Position numbers and translations under genes: made by a program
Assembly (NCBI GenBank): GCA_903916135.1
Contig: CAIWVT010000042.1
Coordinates: 1 to 13,813, forward strand
DNA from: an uncultured bacterium
GTDB lineage: Bacteria; Bacteroidota; Bacteroidia; Bacteroidales; CAIWKO01
DNA length: 13,813 nt
Direction: 5' to 3'
Shown here: positions 1 to 6,114 of the stretch, piece after piece
How positions within the stretch are numbered: position 1 is the first letter of the stretch
Layout: each line of letters begins with the position of its first letter
Notes under the pieces: model-generated
Database searches by the model: none
Seen by the model: the letters and a program-made list of their open reading frames with translations, nothing else
Told to the model about the DNA's origin: nothing

Positions 1-177
1 AAACGTGTTTTCACCCACCACTATAGTACTTGTGAGATCTGCCTCCGTGATGGTTCTTTCGGCTTTAGCACGAGAATCCTTTGGAGACTCCGTTGCGATG
101 CTTGATGTTTGAGCCATGGCTGCACTACTAATGAATGTCAGAAATAGCGCAATTAAAAAAATAAATGTTTTTTTCAT
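1..177 (-). CDS. Exported protein of unknown function, N-terminal 59 codons only
   Basis: The ATG at 177-175 opens a frame that stays open to the left edge, so the C-terminal part lies outside the window. The first 22 residues form a clear signal peptide: MKK, a hydrophobic core (TFIFLIALFLTFISSAA), then an A-M-A|Q signal peptidase I site. The mature part visible (QTSSIATESPKDSRAKAE...) is polar and lysine/glutamate rich, with no recognisable domain. The leader before the ATG is AT-rich and lacks a Shine-Dalgarno sequence, which is usual in Bacteroidota. The protein is probably periplasmic or outer-membrane associated; nothing more can be said. The reading frame and signal peptide are seen directly and the location is inferred. 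Confidence 0.8.
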   Translation of the reverse strand, partial: MKKTFIFLIALFLTFISSAAMAQTSSIATESPKDSRAKAERTITEADLTSTIVVGENTF

Positions 178-225
178 GTTATTAGTTTTTAATTTTCCTA
201 CTCTAAAGGCTTTTCGGAAACTGCC

Positions 226-246
226 CCCGACAATTGCCTTGTCGGG
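226..246. repeat. Small perfect hairpin in the leader of the 177-1 gene
   Basis: CCCGACAA (226-233) and TTGTCGGG (239-246) form a perfect 8-bp stem with a 5-nt loop. It lies about 50-70 nt upstream of the start of the left-edge gene. No T-run follows on either strand, so it is not a standard terminator. The CCCGACA sequence resembles the arms of the 31-nt hairpin units at 6044-6149, so it may be a reduced repeat copy or a leader structure. Confidence 0.4.
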
Positions 247-323
247 AAAAGCCCCACTGTAAGATGCCTGTATGGGTCAGGTTTGTTTTTTAAAGTGGTT
301 GGTCTATTCCACGTCAATGTCTT

Positions 324-366
324 TAAAAACGCATCCGACGCTATGAGGTATATCGTCGGATGCGTT
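324..366 (-). terminator. Intrinsic terminator of the 243-residue gene
   Basis: On the minus strand the stem starts 6 nt after the TAG stop. The arms 328-340 (AACGCATCCGACG) and 354-366 pair perfectly over 13 bp around a 13-nt loop. The arm is followed on the minus strand by a short T tract (TTTTT, partly shared with the stem). The plus-strand side has no T tract, so it should work for leftward transcription only. Confidence 0.88.
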
Positions 367-372
367 GGAGCG

Positions 373-1104
373 CTACCCTACGGTATGCGTATGAGGTCCG
401 CTCCAGGGTCCAGCCAAATTTCTGTGGCTTGCCAATGTCCAGCGAATCCAGAATTTGAAATCGAATCCGGCAAACTTTGGGTCAACGTTAACCTGAAACT
501 TAGCAGTTTTGAATAGTTCTTTATTGTTAGTGTCTGATGGACCGTCGCATACTTTCAACACTTTTTTGTCGGTGGTTTCGTCAATTTTGCGTTTGCCTTC
601 CACTATGGCATACATGATTTCGACCATGTCGGCTGTTTCGGGAATCGCATAATGTTTTTTATCGAATCGCGAACGGGTGCTGATAGCAAACTGTCCGTTG
701 GTGAGCAAAACGATATCGGGAATACAAACTTCAGAAATCGGACTGGTTGGAGTTTCTTTCGTTTTAGGTAACCCTGTTTTGCGACCTAATGTTTCGCGGT
801 CAGCGGTGGTCCATTTGCTGGCAGGGATGTCGTTATAAATAGCGCTCAAAGCCGTCCGCATCTCCTTTGATTTGGCGCGTAAGCCTGCTTTCACTAATCT
901 GGTGCGGGTTCCGGTGGCGTCGTCCCAAAGGGCTTTAAAATACATATAGGTGTCGGGAAGGTCCACATCGCCATAAATGGCGGCTAAGGCGGTGAGTTTT
1001 GCGGTTGAGATGCCGAGTCTAACGGCATTGGCGGTTAAATAAGCCATTACAACAACGAAATAAAGGAATAAACCTAAAATGGTGGTCGGAAAATTTTTTG
1101 TCAT
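373..1104 (-). CDS. Uncharacterised 243-residue Bacteroidota protein with a C-terminal fibronectin-III-like segment
   Basis: The frame runs from ATG 1104 to TAG 375-373. Residues 7-31 are strongly hydrophobic (TILGLFLYFVVVMAYLTANA), giving a possible membrane anchor or an atypical signal sequence. Residues 35-120 look helical. The C-terminal part (about 125-243) looks like beta strands and ends with the pattern RWTLASHRNLAGPWSGP (221-237). From memory, this layout, with a helical N half, a TP-rich linker and a C-terminal RW...GPWS strand pair, resembles a family of roughly 200-residue proteins scattered through Bacteroidota genomes whose function is unknown to me. The gene is monocistronic: it is followed at once by a strong terminator, and no confident gene lies within 1.4 kb upstream. 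No exact TAnnTTTG promoter was found. The last codons (ACC GTA GGG TAG) overlap a CCGTAGGG palindrome like the intergenic repeats here. Confidence 0.82.
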   Translation of the reverse strand: MTKNFPTTILGLFLYFVVVMAYLTANAVRLGISTAKLTALAAIYGDVDLPDTYMYFKALWDDATGTRTRLVKAGLRAKSKEMRTALSAIYNDIPASKWTTADRETLGRKTGLPKTKETPTSPISEVCIPDIVLLTNGQFAISTRSRFDKKHYAIPETADMVEIMYAIVEGKRKIDETTDKKVLKVCDGPSDTNNKELFKTAKFQVNVDPKFAGFDFKFWIRWTLASHRNLAGPWSGPHTHTVG

Positions 1105-1432
1105 TTTATTTAATTTTTTGATGATTATTATTACTTATTTTGATAAATATATTGATAGATAAAAATAGTTTTTAGCTGTTATTGCTGAAATTCATTCATG
1201 AAAAACCCGTATAGAATATGGGCTGTCCCGATTTATTTCTATAATTAATGATATGCTTTTCATGCCGGAGCACATTGGGGTAACCGCAGTGGCAATGGAA
1301 AGCAAAATCGTAAAGTTTGCTATAGAATTGAATAAAATTTTTACAACTTTGTTTATAATCAATAAACATATACACATATTTTGCATAGAGGCGTTTGCTC
1401 GTAAAAGCCTTGTAGATGCGTTTTATTTTGCT
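1105..1432. other. AT-rich intergenic stretch without a convincing gene
   Basis: This stretch holds the presumed control region of the 243-residue gene (1105-1200) and then about 230 nt of AT-rich sequence. A small hairpin lies at 1206-1222 (CCCGTAT, AGA, ATATGGG), with TTTTT beyond it on the minus strand. It could end a leftward transcript, but on that strand the stem carries an A-C mismatch. Short open frames exist on both strands and none looks like protein. Confidence 0.5.
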
Positions 1433-1855
1433 GTGCTTCCAATCACAAGTGTTGTGCTTCCAATCCAAAGTGCAGTGCTTATAGGCACAAGTGCAGTGCT
1501 TATAGGCACCAGTGTAGTGCTTCCAATTCAAAGTACAGTGCTTCCAATTCAAAGTACTGTGCTTCCAATTCAAAATACTGTGCTTCCAAGCACAAGTGCT
1601 GTGATTCCACCTAAAAAACGCAAAAATAGATTTAAAAAACGTGTGCTTGAGTTTTATTTGTAGATAATCAGATAGATAGGAAAAACAAGTAAAAATGCTT
1701 TGTTTGCTACTAAAAGATTTGATGGCGACAGCCCATACACATAACAGCCCGAACAGATGCGGTTGCTTCCTGCGACATGAAGTCGAGGAGCAAGCAACAG
1801 TAGTGTGCGAGGTCAAAGCCTTGTTTACGTATTTATGGCAAGTCGCTGACATCAT
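1196..1855 (-). CDS. Doubtful 219-residue ORF spanning the 21-bp repeats
   Basis: A frame opened by ATG ATG at 1855-1850 runs to a stop at 1196. It lies about 45 nt downstream of the predicted start of the consensus promoter at 1905-1935. The middle part is eight heptads of the type WKHSTLN or YKHCTCA, the direct translation of the 21-bp repeats. The flanks are rich in H, K, C, W, S and F and match nothing I recognise. Because a 21-bp unit without stops keeps several frames open at once, the open frame is weak evidence. The region may equally be a non-coding transcript. It is listed because the promoter points this way and no promoter of this type was seen for the opposite frame (1253-1663, heptads VLPIQST). 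Confidence 0.2.
   Translation of the reverse strand: MMSATCHKYVNKALTSHTTVACSSTSCRRKQPHLFGLLCVWAVAIKSFSSKQSIFTCFSYLSDYLQIKLKHTFFKSIFAFFRWNHSTCAWKHSILNWKHSTLNWKHCTLNWKHYTGAYKHCTCAYKHCTLDWKHNTCDWKHSKIKRIYKAFTSKRLYAKYVYMFIDYKQSCKNFIQFYSKLYDFAFHCHCGYPNVLRHEKHIINYRNKSGQPIFYTGFS
1433..1621. repeat. 21-bp tandem repeat array, eight copies plus one degenerate
   Basis: Eight 21-bp units start at 1433, 1454, 1475, 1496, 1517, 1538, 1559 and 1580, each with GTGCTT at its left end; a decayed ninth starts at 1601 (GTGATTCC). Two subtypes appear: GTGCTTCCAATTCAAAGTACA and its variants, and GTGCTTATAGGCACAAGTGCA (units 3 and 4, adjacent). Unit junctions form imperfect palindromes such as AAGTAC-N-GTGCTT. 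The period is a multiple of 3, so the array stays open in several frames and gives heptads on both strands. Confidence 0.95.
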
Positions 1856-1860
1856 ATCAG
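1722..1860. repeat. Hairpin-rich patch, possible dispersed structured element
   Basis: This patch is more GC-rich than its surroundings. An interrupted hairpin occupies 1762-1798: GTTGCTT pairs with AAGCAAC, CCT with AGG and CGAC with GTCG, around the loop ATGAA. A direct repeat ACAGCCC occurs at 1728-1734 and 1744-1750, and CTGA/TCAG flanks ATCAT near 1847-1860. No protein family is recognisable in any frame. It lies inside the predicted leftward transcript from 1905-1935. I vaguely recall similar sequence as spurious ORFs in other Bacteroidota, but cannot verify that here. Confidence 0.45.
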
Positions 1861-1904
1861 TAGAAATTGGTTTTGCATTATACAATCTTTTGTTTTTTTT
1901 TTGA

Positions 1905-1935
1905 CAAATGTACATCACATTTCTCCAAATGCAAA
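1905..1935 (-). promoter_or_regulatory. Consensus Bacteroidota promoter pointing left into the repeat region
   Basis: On the minus strand TTTG (1935-1932) and TACATTTG (1912-1905) are separated by 19 nt. This fits the primary sigma-factor consensus TTTG-N19-TAnnTTTG of Bacteroidota exactly. Predicted transcription would start near 1898 and cross the hairpin patch and the 21-bp array. No confident gene lies downstream before 1104. Confidence 0.6.
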
Positions 1936-2199
1936 AATATGAGGGGGTACAAAATGGGTACACGAGCAAGAAAAACAAGACATAAGGAATGTTTACTATT
2001 TCTTATTAAGCATATTATAAGTGATTTTCGCGTAAATTATGGTGAAATGAGAAACTGTCAAATTTCATCATTTTTTCATCATTTTTCAACTATTATGCTT
2101 AAAACGGGATAAATCTGTGCATTTTACATAAAGAATCATTGTTGTCCGATTAACTTTTATGCCGTCCCTAACGGGACATAAAAAACCGTGTATTGAAAT

Positions 2200-2228
2200 G
2201 TTCTATACATATCAAATCCTTACGGGAT
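2200..2228 (-). repeat. 29-nt palindromic unit, inverted copy
   Basis: Read on the minus strand it is ATCCCGTAAGGAT followed by TTGATAT and TATAGAAC. It matches the three direct copies to its right, with one changed position in the palindrome and a last base that differs. Confidence 0.8.
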
Positions 2229-2251
2229 AGTGGATTTCATCGTCTAAGATA

Positions 2252-2280
2252 GTCCCGTAGGGACAAAATATTTATAGAAA
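2252..2280 (+). repeat. 29-nt palindromic unit, direct copy 1
   Basis: GTCCCGTAGGGAC (5-bp stem, GTA loop) is followed by AAAATATTTATAGAAA. The stem is perfect. Confidence 0.88.
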
Positions 2281-2301
2281 AATAAACCCACACAACATTA
2301 A

Positions 2302-2330
2302 GTCCCGTAGGGATTTAATATCGGTAGAAA
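2302..2330 (+). repeat. 29-nt palindromic unit, direct copy 2
   Basis: GTCCCGTAGGGAT is followed by TTAATATCGGTAGAAA. The outer pair is G-T; the rest matches copy 1. It starts 50 nt after copy 1. Confidence 0.88.
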
Positions 2331-2356
2331 AAAGAATAGCATTCCGAAAATTCCGT

Positions 2357-2385
2357 ATCCCGTAGGGATTAAATAGGGATAGAAT
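2357..2385 (+). repeat. 29-nt palindromic unit, direct copy 3
   Basis: ATCCCGTAGGGAT is followed by TAAATAGGGATAGAAT. The outer pair A-T replaces the G-C of copy 1, a compensating change. It starts 55 nt after copy 2, and its tail is more diverged. Confidence 0.85.
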
Positions 2386-2533
2386 AGAGAATAGTGTTGA
2401 ATTTATGTTGCGAAGGAACGACATAAAAATTTGGCAAGCAAACATGATTATTTAGGATGAAAAAGCATCCAAGGAAACATAGTCGTCTGAAATATCGTTT
2501 AGGGTAGCTTTGGCGATAGTTGCGAAGAAAAAA

Positions 2534-4702
2534 TCAAGAGATTTCGTGATGAATTAATTGATTATAAAACTCCATGTTGCAAGCAAAACCAGCATCTCTG
2601 ATTTGCTCTTTCATCGCATGGATGTTTTCGGATGTGTCTGGAATTTTATTTAAAACCTGCAATATGTCGGAAACCTGATGAACACCGATGTTTTTCAACT
2701 GCTCGAAAAAGGGTTTCAACAGTGCTTTTTCATCCTGCGTCAAAACGATAGTTGGTTTTTCGATTTCGGAGTCGTGTTGCTGCTGTGGATTTATTTTTCC
2801 GGTGAGGGAAAAGGAAAACATTACGCCATTGTTCAGGTTTTCGGCTTTGATATTTTGACCGTGAGCCTCCACAGCCATTTTGCAAAAGGTAAGTCCCATG
2901 CCAGTGGAGCGGTGGGACCTGCTGTTGGGTTGTTCAAATTGGCGGTATTTGTCGAAAATATAGGGCAAAGAATCCTCGGGTATGGGTTCACCATAGTTTT
3001 TTACGCCAATATGTATGATGTCGTCTCCTGATTTTTCGGCAAAAACATCAATGCTGCTGTTTTGTGGCGAAAAGCGCAAGGCATTCGACAGCAAATTATC
3101 AAAAACCCGAATCATAATGTCTTTATCGGTCAACACCAAAAAATCATCGAAATGGAAGTTCAAGACAAGGTTTTTCTCTCTCAGACTGAGTTCCTGCCCA
3201 TTCTTCACTTCTTCCACTATGTAGCGCAAAGAGTGAATTTCCTTGTTGAGTTTGAACTTGGTGGTTTCGTATTTTTCCACATCAAGCATGTTCATAACAA
3301 GCTGTAGCATTTTCCGTGCTGCATTGCATACATTTTGGTTGCTGGTGTTGATCAATATCTGGCTCAAAGGGTTTTTTAAATCGTGTACCAGCGCATGAGT
3401 AAGGGATTCTTTAAATTGGTCTAATGTTTCGAGACGTTCATATTGAATTGCTATTTCTTCTTTTTGTTTGAACAATACCGTTTTTTGTTTTTGTATATAA
3501 ATTATTCCGATTCCGATAACAATGAAGGCAAGTATCATAACGGCAATAATGATATTTCGCCAGAAGACTTCGGTATTTTTTAAATCGAGCAATGTTTTTT
3601 GATACTCTATTTCTTTTTGTTTTTGTTCGGATTGATATTTCTTATCGAGTTCCGTGACGGTATTCCAATTTTGCTGACTATTCATTTCTTCGCGTGTACT
3701 GCCTTCAATTTCAGTATAGGATAGTGCGTTTTTATAATCTTTTATTTCTATGTAAGAAACATGCAAAATATGTGCTGCTGTTGATTTATACACTAAAATA
3801 TTCAAATCCATAGCCATCTGGTATGCTTTTAAACCATACTCAATGGCTTTCTCATATTGCTTTTTGGCAAAATAGGTTCTTGCAATATTGATATAATAGT
3901 TGGGAATATCCGTTTTATAGTTCATGCGTGTTGCCAGCTTAATGGCTTTTTGGAAATACTCAATAGCTTTATCCGAATTATGTTGTTGCCGATAGTAGGC
4001 TCCAAGAATATTCAAACAACTTAATTTCGTTCTGTTATCCTTGTTAATCTCCGAAAGCAGCAGAGCAGAATCGGCATATATTTTACATAGTTTGGCAAAA
4101 TCGCCTGCCGTACTTTTTGTCAAACTAAATTCGTTTTGATTCGGAATAGTCGTGAGTTTGAAATTGGGATGAGTATGCTCGGTAAGCTCATAAAAAGCAG
4201 AACTGATATGGTCATACATTTCGGGGTACTGCAGACTTACTTTGTTTTTGTGTGCAAAAAATTTCGCCGAATACAGATAATATAAACTTTGGTCTAAAAG
4301 ACCGATGCAACGATTTAAATCGCCAATTTCATATAGGATGATAATTTTAGCGGAAACGATGTTGTTTTTTTCGGCAATACCCAAGGATTCGGATAAGAAT
4401 TTGTTTGCTTCATTATATTTTCCGCTGATTTTAGTAAGATTACCTAAATTTAGTAATACCTTACACTGTAATTCACTTGCATTGGCAGGAATCACAATTT
4501 GCTGAATTTGATAAGCACAACTCAATGCACTGTCCACGTTATAATCAACAAGATTATACGACACATCAATTAATGTAGCAATATTGCCCGCTGTCTTAGG
4601 AATTCCTTTGAATTCATGTAACAAGGAATCGCATTGTGCGCTCCCACAAAATACATGTAGTTGCAGTAAAAGAAAAAGTAAAACTGTGTTCCGGATTCTC
4701 AT
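2534..4702 (-). CDS. Membrane sensor histidine kinase with periplasmic TPR repeats
   Basis: This is the sensor of a two-component system: it should autophosphorylate on His and pass the phosphate to a regulator, most likely the upstream gene product. Residues 1-22 are a signal peptide (cleavage GSA|Q). About 40-335 are TPR-like helical pairs, clearest at 228-300 (KAIEYFQKAIKLA, KAIEYGLKAY). A coiled coil (345-380) is followed by one membrane helix (383-404) and a short linker. The dimerisation/phosphoacceptor segment has H440 in ALVHDLKNP. The ATPase shows the N box (N536 and N540 in DNLLSNALRFSP), the F box (LPYIFDKYRQ) and the G2 box (STGMGLTF, 599-606). The G1 box reads KNYGEPIP, with N569 where many kinases have D; this variant occurs in other active kinases. 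Residues 650-722 are a helical tail beyond the catalytic domain. The start is 86 bp after the regulator stop, with no promoter seen between, so co-transcription is likely. Confidence 0.95.
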   Translation of the reverse strand: MRIRNTVLLFLLLQLHVFCGSAQCDSLLHEFKGIPKTAGNIATLIDVSYNLVDYNVDSALSCAYQIQQIVIPANASELQCKVLLNLGNLTKISGKYNEANKFLSESLGIAEKNNIVSAKIIILYEIGDLNRCIGLLDQSLYYLYSAKFFAHKNKVSLQYPEMYDHISSAFYELTEHTHPNFKLTTIPNQNEFSLTKSTAGDFAKLCKIYADSALLLSEINKDNRTKLSCLNILGAYYRQQHNSDKAIEYFQKAIKLATRMNYKTDIPNYYINIARTYFAKKQYEKAIEYGLKAYQMAMDLNILVYKSTAAHILHVSYIEIKDYKNALSYTEIEGSTREEMNSQQNWNTVTELDKKYQSEQKQKEIEYQKTLLDLKNTEVFWRNIIIAVMILAFIVIGIGIIYIQKQKTVLFKQKEEIAIQYERLETLDQFKESLTHALVHDLKNPLSQILINTSNQNVCNAARKMLQLVMNMLDVEKYETTKFKLNKEIHSLRYIVEEVKNGQELSLREKNLVLNFHFDDFLVLTDKDIMIRVFDNLLSNALRFSPQNSSIDVFAEKSGDDIIHIGVKNYGEPIPEDSLPYIFDKYRQFEQPNSRSHRSTGMGLTFCKMAVEAHGQNIKAENLNNGVMFSFSLTGKINPQQQHDSEIEKPTIVLTQDEKALLKPFFEQLKNIGVHQVSDILQVLNKIPDTSENIHAMKEQIRDAGFACNMEFYNQLIHHEIS

Positions 4703-4788
4703 TCGCTATTTTGTGTTTTCACTTCGGGGTCTCGTGTGGTTATGGTATTTGTTTATGTGGTGTTCTAAATGCAGTATGTTTATACGCT

Positions 4789-5676
4789 TTAGTTAATTTC
4801 TTTGATAAAGCTATATAAGGACTCATCTGTTGTTAAACCAAACTTCTTTTTCAGTCGCTGCCGTGCTTTTTTCAATGTATTATCAGTTTTATATGTAATT
4901 GCCATAATTTCTTTTGTAGTCATAGTGAGTTTAATAAAAACACAAAGTTCTATTTCGTTACTGCTTAAATCGGGGAAACGTTTGTGCAGATTGGAAAAAA
5001 AAGCCGGATGCACTTTATCGAAATGATTTTCAAATTCAGTCCAATTGTAGCTTCGCGTATTTGATTTCAAATCGGAAACAATGTCAAAGATCTTTTTTTT
5101 TGCTTTCACGCCCACACTATCGCTAAGATTCCGTAAATTTTCTATCAACGATTCATTGTTTTTATTATGGTAAATCAATCTGATTTTTGAGGCTACAAGT
5201 GCCTGATTATTTAATTCAATGTTACGATTTGCTTCCTCCAATTTCCATTGATTGATTTTCGTTTCCAGCCTAATTGTTTTCAACTGTTCTTCTCGTAAGC
5301 GGATCATTGACTTTACTCGCGCATCAATTTCTATAGGGTCATAAGGTTTTCGGATGTAGTCATTCGCACCTGTTTCGAGAGCAGTACGCAGATTTTCCAT
5401 GCTAATCATTTTGCCGGTGGCAACTATGATAGGAATATCTTTTATTTCAGGGGTGTTCCTGATAATTTTTATAGCTTCCATTCCGTTCATTTCAGGCATA
5501 TCCCAATCCATGATGATGGCATCGGGCACATGTTTTATGGCTAATTCCACAGCAAGCTTCCCTGTAGATGCTACAAATATACGATAGGCGTCAACATTCA
5601 ATGCATTAAACATGTTTTTAATATTTTGCGGCTCATCATCAGCCAAAAGAATCTTGTATTTGCTATCTGTTTCCAC
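4789..5676 (-). CDS. Response regulator, REC domain plus divergent LuxR-type HTH
   Basis: The start is GTG at 5676-5674: no in-frame ATG lies upstream before a stop, and the receiver domain begins at residue 8, so this start fits. REC domain (about 8-125): acidic pair D13-D14 in LLADDEP, phosphoacceptor D57 in IIMDWDMP, T87 in VATGK and K110 in RKPYD, all canonical. Residues 125-165 are a charged coiled coil. The C-terminal part (about 210-295) contains FENHFDKVHPAFF and then LSSNEIELCVFIKL-TMTTKEI and KARQRLKKKFGL. This is the divergent LuxR-type helix-turn-helix common at the C terminus of Bacteroidota regulators, so DNA binding is expected. It is the first gene of the operon with the sensor kinase, driven by the promoter at 5800-5832. 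Target genes cannot be read from the sequence; autoregulation is possible. Confidence 0.94.
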   Translation of the reverse strand: METDSKYKILLADDEPQNIKNMFNALNVDAYRIFVASTGKLAVELAIKHVPDAIIMDWDMPEMNGMEAIKIIRNTPEIKDIPIIVATGKMISMENLRTALETGANDYIRKPYDPIEIDARVKSMIRLREEQLKTIRLETKINQWKLEEANRNIELNNQALVASKIRLIYHNKNNESLIENLRNLSDSVGVKAKKKIFDIVSDLKSNTRSYNWTEFENHFDKVHPAFFSNLHKRFPDLSSNEIELCVFIKLTMTTKEIMAITYKTDNTLKKARQRLKKKFGLTTDESLYSFIKEIN

Positions 5677-5799
5677 ACTACATATTTTTAAGAAATAACT
5701 AATAACTCCACTTTCGCAAGTTTATCAAAACCTTAGAATTATGATAAAAAGCAGCATGTTGATTTATGATATTTCTAAAATACAGTTGCATTGTATTGT

Positions 5800-5832
5800 C
5801 AAACATAAAACAATGATATGCTAAGCAACAAA
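5800..5832 (-). promoter_or_regulatory. Promoter of the regulator-kinase operon
   Basis: On the minus strand TTTG (5832-5829) and TATGTTTG (5807-5800) are separated by 21 nt, fitting the Bacteroidota consensus TTTG / TAnnTTTG. Transcription would start near 5793, leaving an AT-rich leader of about 115 nt before the GTG start. Confidence 0.7.
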
Positions 5833-5892
5833 AGTACAACTATTATTTCAGATATAAATAGCAATTATTAAGTTTTTATTAAAATTATACAC

Positions 5893-5991
5893 TGTTGTCC
5901 GGTTAAATTTTGCTTTTAATAATGTCGTGCCTACGGAACTTTTATACTACTTTTAATCGTTTTTTCTACCATACTTTCGTACCTACGGTAC
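5893..5991. repeat. Second palindrome cluster with the same leader
   Basis: TGTTGTCCGGTTAAATTTT (5893-5911) differs from the leader at 2140 at only two positions and has the same orientation. It is followed by a palindrome core GTGCCTACGGAAC (5927-5939) with a degenerate tail, and by a full inverted 29-nt unit at 5963-5991. It lies upstream of the regulator-kinase operon and downstream of the aminotransferase. Confidence 0.8.
5963..5991 (-). repeat. 29-nt palindromic unit, remote inverted copy
   Basis: On the minus strand it reads GTACCGTAGGTAC followed by GAAAGTATGGTAGAAA. In the stem, the third pair is A-T where the copies near 2250 have C-G, a two-sided change that keeps the hairpin. Confidence 0.85.
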
Positions 5992-6010
5992 TTTTTAAAG
6001 CCTCGTTAGA

Positions 6011-6074
6011 GCCTGTCCTGCACACGTACCTGTCCCGATACGCACCTATCCCGTACATGAAATGTCGGTATGAC
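6011..6074 (+). repeat. 31-nt hairpin unit (second repeat family) with partial copies
   Basis: The full unit is 6044-6074: ACCTATCCCG, then T, ACAT, loop GAA, ATGT, and CGGTATGAC. It folds as a 3+4-bp stem with one bulged base and a triloop (6051-6068). Two left-half fragments precede it, at 6011-6026 (GCCTGTCCTGCACACG) and 6028-6037 (ACCTGTCCCG). Confidence 0.75.
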
Positions 6075-6106
6075 CACCAAATGACAATAAATGACCACCA
6101 AATGAC
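6070..6106. repeat. Direct repeat ATGACCACCAAATGAC, two copies
   Basis: Identical 16-nt copies occur at 6070-6085 and 6091-6106, separated by AATAA. A further ATGACCT follows at 6110-6116. The first copy overlaps the ATGAC end of the 31-nt unit to its left. Confidence 0.85.
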
Positions 6107-6114
6107 CTAATGAC

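Larger units (their letters stand above)
2139..2430. repeat. Cluster of CCGTAGGG palindromic units with a conserved leader
   Basis: The cluster opens with TGTTGTCCGATTAACTTTT (about 2140-2158), nearly identical to the leader of the second cluster at 5893. A hairpin GTCCC-TAAC-GGGAC (2164-2177) flanked by TTTAT/ATAAA follows. Next come one inverted and three direct 29-nt units, and finally an imperfect hairpin between TTTATGT and ACATAAA (about 2402-2427). It lies just downstream of the sensor kinase gene. No protein-coding potential was seen. The layout resembles REP-type repeats that accumulate at gene ends. Confidence 0.85.

Noticed and set aside
1206..1222. Hairpin CCCGTAT-AGA-ATATGGG as an intrinsic terminator for leftward transcription
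   Set aside because: On the minus strand the stem has an A-C mismatch and only 6 pairs. It is kept as a possibility in the finding on this region, not as a called terminator.
1253..1663. Plus-strand 136-codon frame with VLPIQST heptads
   Set aside because: It is open because the 21-bp repeat contains no stop in several frames. No promoter of the Bacteroidota type was seen upstream, and the flanks resemble no protein.
2252..2385. CRISPR-like look of three palindromic repeats at 50-55 nt spacing
   Set aside because: The repeats differ from each other, an inverted copy lies beside them, the intervals are unequal, and no cas gene is present.
2456..2531. Protein-like tail (ATLNDISDDYVSLDAFSS) in a minus-strand frame after the kinase
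   Set aside because: The frame is under 35 codons after a stop and has no ATG. It may be a gene remnant, but no family is recognisable.
4637..4702. Lipoprotein reading of the kinase N terminus (HVFCGS)
   Set aside because: V-F-C does not fit a lipobox (small residues are needed at -1 and -2), and a normal GSA|Q cleavage site follows.
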